A DNA stretch of 64,000 nt from Omphiscola glabra (taxonomy: Eukaryota > Mollusca > Gastropoda > Lymnaeidae). Shown here one piece after another: positions 56,216 through 64,000 of this stretch. The translations under genes and the position numbers were made by a program. The stretch spans positions 4,114,992-4,178,991 of the forward strand of contig OZ024806.1 in the NCBI GenBank assembly GCA_964017045.1. The letters are read 5' to 3'. The notes under the pieces were generated by a model that worked only from the letters and a program-made list of their open reading frames with translations, did no database searches and had not been told where the DNA came from. Within the stretch, counting starts at the first letter, position 1, and every line of letters starts with the position of its first letter.

Positions 56216-56300
56216 CCAGCCCCTAACCCCTAGCCCCTAACCCCTAACCCCTAGCCCCTAACCCCTAACCCCTAACCCCTAGCCCCTAACCCCTAACCCC
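56216..56300. repeat. Telomere-like CCCCTAA/CCCCTAG repeat
   Basis: About 12 heptamers CCCCTAA or CCCCTAG (TTAGGGG/CTAGGGG on the minus strand). It resembles the animal TTAGGG telomere repeat with one extra G and could form G-quadruplexes. It is interstitial and short. Confidence 0.85.
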
Positions 56301-56363
56301 ATCGCGTTATATAATGCGCACGGTCATTTGTCATTATTTGTTAATAATGCTCATCAGGTACAC

Positions 56364-56543
56364 CAGCGGTTCTCAACTTGTGGGTCGCGACCCCCCTTTC
56401 ACATGGGTCACATTAGACCATCTGAAAACACACATAATCCAAATGTATATAGTATCAATGGAAATAAGTTTGTGGTTGGGGGTCGCCACAGCATGAGCAA
56501 CTGTATTAAAGTGTCGCGGCATTAGAAAGGTTGGGAACCACTG
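56364..56543. mobile_element. Third hAT-type MITE
   Basis: The termini are CAGCGGTTCTCAACTTG and AAAGGTTGGGAACCACTG. The interior matches the 20324 element (CATCTGAAAACACA, GGGGTCGCCACA, AACTGTATTAAA). Flanks AGGTACAC and GTCTACAC share their last five bases, a decayed 8-bp target duplication. Confidence 0.82.
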
Positions 56544-56559
56544 GTCTACACAATATATT

Positions 56560-57448
56560 TCATTTGCACCATGCGACATTTGGGCTCGGGTTTGAGACTT
56601 TAATGCCCTTAATTTAGAAAAACTTAGAATATGACGTAGTGTTGGCTAGTTAGTGGATCTAGTTACTTATTTATATTCATTTGTGATATTCAAGCTTGCG
56701 TTACGTCACATAATGTGAGTTTGCTCCCCTCCTCACCGGAGCTATGCCTTGATTAAGGTGCCTGGTGGTGCATGCCGGCATAGATAAAAACATGAAATGT
56801 GTTACTAACAACACAACGTATTGATCCGATTGATTAATTGAGTTTATGTACATTGAGCAATCAAGACGGCCATAAAGTGTAAATGTCAAGGGCGTCGCTA
56901 AGATAAGTGCCGCCTGTGGTGGGCCTATATTTTTGCCGCCCCCTTTCCAGGAATAAAAACCAAACAAACGCTAGTTGTCAGAAAATATTGCCCAACAACC
57001 TATAGACAATATAAAGTATGATTTTATTTATATTATAATAAGCATAATTTGTCATTATAATATACCATATAAAAGTATATTTGGGCTCCAATAGTATAAA
57101 CATTTGATTAAGATACTATTAATATATTTAAATCACTAACCATTGAAGTAATTTTTAATTAATTTTTAATAATTTTAAAGAAATTAGATGAAAATAATGC
57201 GAAAAAATGTATTAGGCTTATATTTATATTGTAAGTCTTGGAAAAATCGCCGAAGTGGTGAAATACACATACAATGTCACATGTTACATACAATGTCAAA
57301 TGTTGCATATGTTAGCTGGCTCAAATATTTTAAATAATTTCTTCATGATCAGAGAAATATTGTTCCTCAAACATCATGTACATGGATGTCTTAAATGACA
57401 TGTACACTCATGTTTCATGTACAAGCATGTTTCATCCAACGTTCATTG
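56560..57448. other. 3' flank of the BTB gene
   Basis: AT-rich with no further gene. TTTATT (AATAAA on the minus strand) at 57023-57028 is one possible polyadenylation signal, but several A/T-rich alternatives exist. Confidence 0.35.
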
Positions 57449-59206
57449 TTAATGGAACCAAAATTTTGGCAGTATTATGGGGCAGCACTGTAAGGCATCG
57501 TCCTCCTTGATGATTTCAAGGCCTTTAAATGAGAATGAACCAGGAGGAACTCTTCTGTTTACCAAATTAACATCAAGAGGCAGAAGGTAATCCTTGCCGA
57601 ATATGTACAGTTTTTCACAGAAAGTAACAGCTAACAACGGATGCCACTCTACATCCCATAGCTGGGCAACTAACTCGAAGCTGACTTGAGAATCTTCTCG
57701 AAGAATCAATTTATGTAAAGCTCCTTTGCGCTGAAGTATGTAGGTGTTGTTGCAATCATTAAATGCGACCAGGGACAAAGCGTCACCAGCCAGATGAGAC
57801 ATTCGTCTGCACACACCCGACTCGGTGTCAAGGCCAAAAACAACGGTCGCTTGTTTAACACTTGTAAAAAACAGAATGAAATTCTCGAAGGACATAATCT
57901 CAGAAGCAGACTCGATGTCATCTGACTTGAACACCTCAGCCCACACATTGGTATCGTCTTGATTCTTGCCCAGAGAGTACACAGCGCCCATGTAGTATCG
58001 ATACAAGCAATCATTGTGTGAAAACAGTTTGGTGTTGCCGAGTTTCGGCGTCAGTTCAAACTTGTAACTCTCTCCTTGAAATATGAGTTCTTCCGTTGAA
58101 TCTTTGTCATCCAGTGTCGTCAGCGAGTTAAAGCTGTAGCCTCTTTGATCCATGTAAATCTTATTCTGGAACACACACATATTTCTGAAAATTAACGAAG
58201 ATCTGCGGGGGATCTTGCTTATGGTGCTGAGCTTCCGAGGGTGCAGAAGTCTGAAAGCCAACAGCTGGTTACTGGTCATGATGACAACGGCATTCCGAGA
58301 CCAACTATAGGGACGGTGTGTGGAGGACTTTTGCCAGGCATGCCAATTAACGTCTTTCTTCCTGGTGAACAACAGGGCCTCTCTGAGGGTGCCATGGCAT
58401 TCAGGAATGTCTTGAGTAAACTCCTCCATACGTTTTAGGCATGCTTCAGATATCAGAAACATCCTGGCGCTCCTTAGCAAAATAGGCAGGTGCCGTACTC
58501 TATTGTCTAAATCTGGGAAACCCTGCAGAGCTTCACATGCAATTGATTCAGGTTCGTACTTGACCCATCTCAAAATGCTGTCAACAACTACATCTTCATT
58601 GGACGCGTTCAAGAACCTATTCTCCAATAAGTCTGAAAATAGGCTGTAGGTCATGTTTTGGAGAAAGCCCTCTGTTTGAGCCACACGTTCAAAGCGAAAC
58701 AGCATGAGTGAGCGAGCATCCAGGGCCACTTTGGTAAAACACAATCTCTTCGCAAAGTTATAAACTTCTACACAGTTCTCTTCATCGAGCACACGCATAG
58801 CAAACTTTTGGCACTCGTCGGTCAAGTACTGGATCTCAAGCACGTGGGAGGCCTGCCAGACATTCATAAAGTTTTCTCTTGTCAAACCTGGTTCCCCGGT
58901 GTATATAGCTTTGGCGATGACCCCGAAAACTTCTTTGGACATCATTTTCAACTCCACACGGTTCTCAGACGTTTCTTTCATCCCTGAACGAAACAGAGCT
59001 TCAAAAAATCCGGAGGTTGCGTGCAGGAGGTATTTGTGACAGTGGAAAGTGGCGCCATCCACTATGACATCAAAATCACTGAATGTGTCGTCTGTCTGCC
59101 ATGTCTCCGCCAGACAGTTCTGAAGTCCAGCGGCTAGGACCTTACTTGATGGAGAAACTTGACGGTTTAAGCGGGTGCTCTGGTTCTCAATGCTTCTTGT
59201 CGTCAT
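57449..59206 (-). CDS. BTB-BACK (kelch-like family) protein
   Basis: 585 residues in one coding exon. The BTB domain spans about 41-140 (FSDFDVIVDGATFHCHKYLL, SGFFEALFRSGMKE, VFGVIAKAIYTGE). The BACK domain spans about 145-255 (CVEVYNFAKRL, DVVVDSILRWVKYEPE, LLRSARMFLIS). Residues 300-585 are beta-rich but lack the repeated GG and Y/W signature of kelch repeats, so a divergent propeller or other fold is possible. BTB-BACK proteins generally dimerise and act as CUL3 ubiquitin-ligase substrate adaptors in the cytoplasm; that role is inferred. The ATG at 59204-59206 is the first in frame and follows a likely 5' UTR exon with acceptor CCTTACAG at 59254-59260, so an upstream non-coding exon probably exists. 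Confidence 0.92.
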   Translation of the reverse strand: MTTRSIENQSTRLNRQVSPSSKVLAAGLQNCLAETWQTDDTFSDFDVIVDGATFHCHKYLLHATSGFFEALFRSGMKETSENRVELKMMSKEVFGVIAKAIYTGEPGLTRENFMNVWQASHVLEIQYLTDECQKFAMRVLDEENCVEVYNFAKRLCFTKVALDARSLMLFRFERVAQTEGFLQNMTYSLFSDLLENRFLNASNEDVVVDSILRWVKYEPESIACEALQGFPDLDNRVRHLPILLRSARMFLISEACLKRMEEFTQDIPECHGTLREALLFTRKKDVNWHAWQKSSTHRPYSWSRNAVVIMTSNQLLAFRLLHPRKLSTISKIPRRSSLIFRNMCVFQNKIYMDQRGYSFNSLTTLDDKDSTEELIFQGESYKFELTPKLGNTKLFSHNDCLYRYYMGAVYSLGKNQDDTNVWAEVFKSDDIESASEIMSFENFILFFTSVKQATVVFGLDTESGVCRRMSHLAGDALSLVAFNDCNNTYILQRKGALHKLILREDSQVSFELVAQLWDVEWHPLLAVTFCEKLYIFGKDYLLPLDVNLVNRRVPPGSFSFKGLEIIKEDDALQCCPIILPKFWFH

Positions 59207-59253
59207 GGTTACTACTGTATGTTTACAGAATTTACCCTCTTTAACACTAGTTT
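59207..59253 (-). other. Probable 5' UTR segment of the BTB gene
   Basis: On the minus strand a pyrimidine-rich tract (CTTTTTCCTTTCCTTACAG) precedes 59253, giving a strong 3' splice site about 47 bases upstream of the ATG. An intron in the 5' UTR is inferred. Confidence 0.6.
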
Positions 59254-59637
59254 CTGTAAGGAAAGGAAAAAGTAGTGATAATTAGCAATATAGAAGAAGT
59301 ATAGGCATAATGTGGGACAGAATGTGAAAAAGAATCCCAAAGAGAAATTTTGACATACAGAATTGAAAGAAAATGAACTAGACTGTCTGTTTTATAAGAT
59401 GTTGAAGTTATGATAAGTTTGTTTTACCCAATTAAGAATTTTATTTACTGAAAGAATGTTTATTTGAAATTTAAAGAAAACGCAAGATTGTACATGATAC
59501 GGAGGTGGTAGAAAATTCGCCATTTATGTGTTCAATACATTCAATATAGCTTACCGAATACAACATTGACTTTTGCACTGTAACACTGTTGTCAAGCGCC
59601 CAGTGTGTTTGTTTGGTTCAATTGATCAGGTTCTTTT

Positions 59638-59697
59638 AAATGTTGTTCTTTTAAATGTTGTTTTTTTAAATGTTGTTCTTTTAAATGTTGTTCATAC
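59638..59697. repeat. 16-bp repeat, 4 copies
   Basis: Copies of TTTTAAATGTTGTTCT. Confidence 0.9.
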
Positions 59698-59964
59698 CTC
59701 GTAATAACAATGAATTATCACCAGTGACTTGTCATAATTAATACAAATATAAAACATAACCACACTGTACATTTCATCACCACATGCATAGCACAGCTCG
59801 CTATCATAGCGAAACATAGGAGACATAATGATCGATTCATTGATCGTGTGCCCTCAAAACATAGAAGAAGATAATACACAGCCATCGCCTACAGAGTTCT
59901 TCCTATGACAGCCCGCGAAGAAGCAGTACGTCACAAAAAAAAGACTAGACAATAAGTCATTCAT

Positions 59965-60215
59965 GCTTTGAGAATAAATTATCTACTATTCTATCTATAG
60001 ATCATCTGGACAAAGAGATATTTGCTTTAAAAGTAAGTTCTCTTCTATTGTATTTATAGATTGTCGGGACAAAGAGATATTTGCTTTGAAAGTAAGTTCT
60101 CTACTGTTCTATCTATGGATCATCTGGACAAAGATATATTTGCTTTGAAAGTAAGTTCTCTACTGTTCTATCTATAGATCATCTGGACAAAGAGATATTT
60201 GCTTTGAAAGTACAT
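59965..60215. repeat. ~58-bp repeat, about 4 copies
   Basis: The unit contains CTACTGTTCTATCTATAGAT, CATCTGGACAAAGAGATATT and TGCTTTGAAAGTAAGT. It is upstream of the BTB gene. Confidence 0.9.
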
Positions 60216-60494
60216 TCCGCATTATCATATAAATGACTAATTGAGCTAGCAGTTACGTAAATATTTTTAAAAAAACATGCTTTTTTAAAAAAAAAGTGCC
60301 GTCATTTGTATACGATGACACAACAGAACAATGAAATTTTACAATCATCTATGTTTTAATTCAGCCAGTCTTCCATTTTACGCTGCGTACAGGACTACCT
60401 ATAATTATATATTAAACGATTTTAAGCGTTCACATTAAACTAGATATACCTCATGTAGTCTCGACTTACAAATGTACGTTTTTTAAAAAAGATT

Positions 60495-60600
60495 CAATGC
60501 CCTGACAAATACGGTATTATTTAAACGCATGCCCTGACAAATACGGCATTACTTAAAGGCAGGCCCTGACAAATACGGTTTTAGTTTAAAGGCAGGCCCT
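60495..60600. repeat. ~32-bp repeat, about 3-4 copies
   Basis: The unit is like GCCCTGACAAATACGGTATT followed by ATTTAAAGGCAG. Confidence 0.85.
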
Positions 60601-61139
60601 GTAAATAGCAACGTTTATAAATGCATAAACGAATATTGATAATTGAAAGCGCAGCAGAACATAATTATGTATCGGAAAATTGATATTTGAATATTGCTTT
60701 TTTAAGATGTATTCAAAAAAATAAAACGCTACAACTTGTAAAGTTATACTTTATAAAAAAAAAATTAATTGTAGAGCTACGGCCATCAACAGTTTAATTT
60801 TGTTTAGCATTGCACATGTTAACAAAAGAATTAGACTAGTCGTTCGAGCCCAGCCAAAGATGTAATACATGGTTGATTCAGCCAAGTAGCTACATGCTAT
60901 GACACCAGGGGTGTCTTTGACTTTTGCCACCCCTCAGCCACGAAACCCAAAACATAAATGATTTATAGCAAATGATACCCCCCCCCCCTTTTTTTCTTTT
61001 TCCCCGCCAATAAATGAAATAGAGCAAAACAAAGAAAATAAAGTGACCCCCCCCCACCCCCGCCCCAAAAAATAATTATTTTAAAATCGCTTTTAAAAAT
61101 CATAGTCTTTATAACACTATAACCCGCAACGTAATGGTG

Positions 61140-61440
61140 GCCTCAGCGCGTGAGTTTCCAACCTACTAAAGTCACTGGACAAAGCATGCTTTCAAGTAAC
61201 CCACTTTGTGAGATACCCGATTAGTGCTAACCACCACCTCCCCAATAACGCCGCCCCTGAACATCCCACACTCTCTTATATCGCAGATTTAAAACAGCAT
61301 ATTTAATTTGAGACTATTTCCGTACAACAAAAGAATATATTACGCACCAAACGCACTTGTGGAGCGGTATTTTTAAGAATTTCATTTAGCGCAGTTGCTG
61401 GAAAATGTATTTTGAGCGCCATTAAATTCACTCTTATAAC
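61140..61440 (+). mobile_element. Dispersed element copy 4
   Basis: GCGTGAGTTTCCAACCTACT, AAAGTCACTGGACAAAGCAT, GCTTTCAAGTAA, an AT-rich block with TATTTCCGTACAAC, then TTTCATTTAGCGCAGTTGCT. It is the most complete copy without an internal array and serves as reference for copies 1-3. Confidence 0.68.
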
Positions 61441-61449
61441 CTACTTTAT

Positions 61450-62660
61450 TTCATAACTAGAGAAATGAAATGTACGGATAGTTATTCTATATTTCTCAAA
61501 GATTTAAGTAATATAGAGTGATGTTATATTTCACAATTACGTAATCTTTTTGTAACGTGACAATGTAATACACGTTCGTGATGTATCATAATGTAATAGA
61601 AAATAACTTACCCAGAAAGGATATAGATCCTGTGTTTAAAGGTGTTGAAAACTATTCTCACTCACCGAATGATACAATTTGATATCAGCAGCTACGCTAT
61701 CATCCCCGTATTTATGTGCAGTATCCATATGGGCACACCGGTTTACGATGACACGCTGACCAATGGCCATCGTCGGCCCGTTTCTGGTTGGATCATTATG
61801 AACACCAGAACGTTGGACCCCCGTAAGCTCATTGGATAACCCAATTAAGCCTTGTTTGGGTAGCTTGACATCTGGCTGTTTTCTTGCGTCCCACACATTC
61901 ATGTGTCCAGCTGGTCACCAGTGACGCCATTTATCTAAATTGTTATGTACTGTGGCGCCTCCAATAATAAACAGCTTTCAACAAGCCGACCAAGTTTTTG
62001 TTTTGCCCCCCCCCCCCCAACCCCTGAAAAAAACATGAAATGACGCACTTGCTGGTCACAATGTTTCCCATCGGACCACGGGCTTGAATAAGAAGAAATG
62101 GTTGCAGCTCCTCTAGGGCTGTATGTTGATTTGATTTAGAGATTATAGGCTGATACACTACACAGCGCCAAAGTTGATACTTATCTCGTCAATCCACTAA
62201 AGATGCCTTATAAAGATTTGGGGTTAAAAAATAATTTCAAACCAACAAATCAAGGGAAAGCAAACACCATAAACAGAATCATCGCATACATTAACGACAT
62301 ATATAATAACAAGACCTGTCTCGGTATTGGGTGAGCAGGTTCCAAAGTGATATATGATCATTGTAAAGCCGCTATAGAGCACATGCACACAGTATAATTA
62401 AGTGACATTCTAAAGCGCCATTTTTATTGACAGGCCCTATATATTAGAGCAGAGGTGAGCAACCACGGGTCTCACATGGCCATACCGGGAGGTTTATCTA
62501 TTAGGTTAAAGTTTATCATAAAATGTAAAAAAAAATGTCACTGATGATAATATGAAAACATTTGAGGAGGCTGTCAATTGGTATACTTGTATAGTTTGAG
62601 GACAACTGATTTAATTTAATGACTTTGCGTGTTTATATCGATGACATTTGGGAAGCCCTT
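61450..62660. other. Gene-free stretch
   Basis: No exon was recognised. CAGAGGTGAGCAACCACGGG at about 62456 looks like another hAT-type terminus, possibly ending near 62610, but the inverted repeat is poor. Confidence 0.4.
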
Positions 62661-62664
62661 TGAT

Positions 62665-63345
62665 GATGGTACCGCACCATTCCTTTACACGCTATGATGG
62701 TACCGCACCATTCCTTTACACGCTATGATGGTACCGCACCATTCCTTGACACGCTATGATGGTACCGCACCATTCCTTGACACGCTATGATGGTACCGCA
62801 CCATTCCTTGACACGCTATGATGGTACCGCACCATTCCTTTACACGCTATGATGTACCGCACCATTCCTTTACACGCTATGATGGTACCGCACCATTCCT
62901 TTACACGCTATGATGGTACCGCACCATTCCTTTACACGCTATGATGGTAGCGCACCATTCCTTGACACGCCATGATGGTACCGCACCATTCCTTGACACG
63001 CCATGATGGTACCGCACCATTCCTTGACACGCCATGATGGTACCGCACCATTCCTTGACACACCATGATGGTACCGCACCATTCCTTTACACGCTATGAT
63101 GGGACCGCCCCATTCCTTTACACGCTATGATGGTACCGCACAATATCTTTACACGCTATGATGGCACCGCACCATTCCTTTAGACGCTGTGGTGGTACCG
63201 CACCATTCCTTTACACGCTATGATGGTACCGCACCATTCCTTTACACGCTATGATGGCACCGCAGCATTCCTTTACACGCTGTGGTGGTACCGCACCATT
63301 CCTTTACACGCTATGATGGTACCGCACCATTCTTTTACACGGGAT
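62665..63345. repeat. 31-bp minisatellite, about 22 copies
   Basis: The unit is ATGGTACCGCACCATTCCTT plus TACACGCTATG, carrying a KpnI-type GGTACC palindrome per copy. Some copies read TTGACACGCCATG. Confidence 0.95.
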
Positions 63346-64000
63346 ATTGAAACAATACAAACACCACAACACTTTGTGTTCATGACTTATTTATTGTACA
63401 GCGACTTCTTGAAAATTCTTTTCAAATTTCGTTACGCCATGTTTCTTGTGTGAGCAAAACAACAAAGTCTGCTGGACACTGGAGACATATTGTACACATC
63501 CCGACCCGCCCTTTAGTGACACGCGATCTAGACAAAACAGCCTGAGGATATCGAAATGTGACGGACGGTCGTCCCTCGTCTTGACCCGCTGTTTACAATG
63601 ACCACGATCAAAACTGACCAGCCGGTCGACACCCAAACACGGGACTGAATTAAAACGTCTTTGTAAACCTAATCCTTTCTATTAATCCGTTTAGTGTTGG
63701 GCGGGGGGGGGGGGGGCTGTTGCGTCACGAATCCAATTGTAATCTACCATCGTTAAGACGATATTCTTAACAAAAGATAAGCAAAGGAAGGCACGCCACC
63801 CTGGTTGCCACATGGCAGCTGGTAAATATAAAAGGGTCCTAAAGAAAAACTATTATTAGCTACATTTTAGATGGGGTTCTCCAACCACTGCGTGATGTCC
63901 TTAAAAGTCCACACTTCTTCAGAAATTGCCGAATATCATCTTTGCTTTAAATGTAATTGTAATTTATAATAATTATTATTTAAACTTTTAGTAGAATAAA
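63346..64000. other. Gene-free right end
   Basis: Unique-looking sequence with a poly-G tract near 63705. No exon or repeat was recognised. Confidence 0.4.

Noticed and set aside
4947..59809. Shared 16-mer CAGCTCGCTATCATAG at 4947 and 59794
   Set aside because: Flanking similarity is weak; too short to claim a repeat family.
61636..61902. 88-residue minus-strand frame
   Set aside because: No recognisable motif, weak context and no splice support.
62456..62612. Fourth hAT-type MITE
   Set aside because: The left end looks hAT-like, but the right terminus and target duplication are unconvincing.

Overview
The window is nuclear DNA of an intron-rich, AT-rich invertebrate animal. A gastropod or other mollusc is my best guess, judging from overall composition, the retroposon types and the gene structures. 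No sequence here proves the phylum. Nothing is prokaryotic or organellar, and no rRNA or intact tRNA gene was seen. I estimate that about 30% of the window is tandem repeat (minisatellites with units of roughly 10-70 bp), so most long reading frames are repeat artefacts.

Genes, left to right. (1) 600-3806, plus: the 3' part of a gene with a von Willebrand A-like domain, ending in a Cys-containing beta segment. (2) 7309-7439, plus: a possible isolated exon. (3) 9627-9785, minus: a possible first exon with a SAP motif. (4) 15752-26211, plus: a proline-rich adaptor-like protein with SH3- and SH2-ligand motifs and a 3' UTR with AATAAA; its exon chain is incomplete. (5) 28294-50910, minus: the complete 23-exon gene for exocyst subunit EXOC3/Sec6. 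I reconstructed it exon by exon; all phases join and the product is 760 residues. (6) 57449-59206, minus: a single-coding-exon BTB-BACK protein of 585 residues.

Mobile DNA: a complete SINE-like element with a U2 snRNA-derived head, poly-A tail and target duplication (26543-26750); a tRNA-derived SINE (17370-17565) whose tail resembles that of a LINE fragment (55375-55645); another LINE 3' end inside an EXOC3 intron (30630-31085); two copies of an (AAT)n-tailed LINE (44932-45725 and 49155-49570); three hAT-type MITEs, one with a perfect 8-bp target duplication; a long-inverted-repeat element (42538-42810); and a four-copy dispersed element in which two copies expanded internally into minisatellites.

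The most unusual theme is that minisatellites repeatedly arise on splice junctions. In EXOC3 the repeat units in introns 2 and 6 contain the 3' splice site plus the first bases of the exon, and the unit in intron 20 contains the last bases of the exon plus the 5' splice site. The VWA gene shows the same at its 2488 acceptor. Several other arrays start within a few bases of a splice site, and a 49-bp duplication straddles the EXOC3 stop codon without changing the protein.
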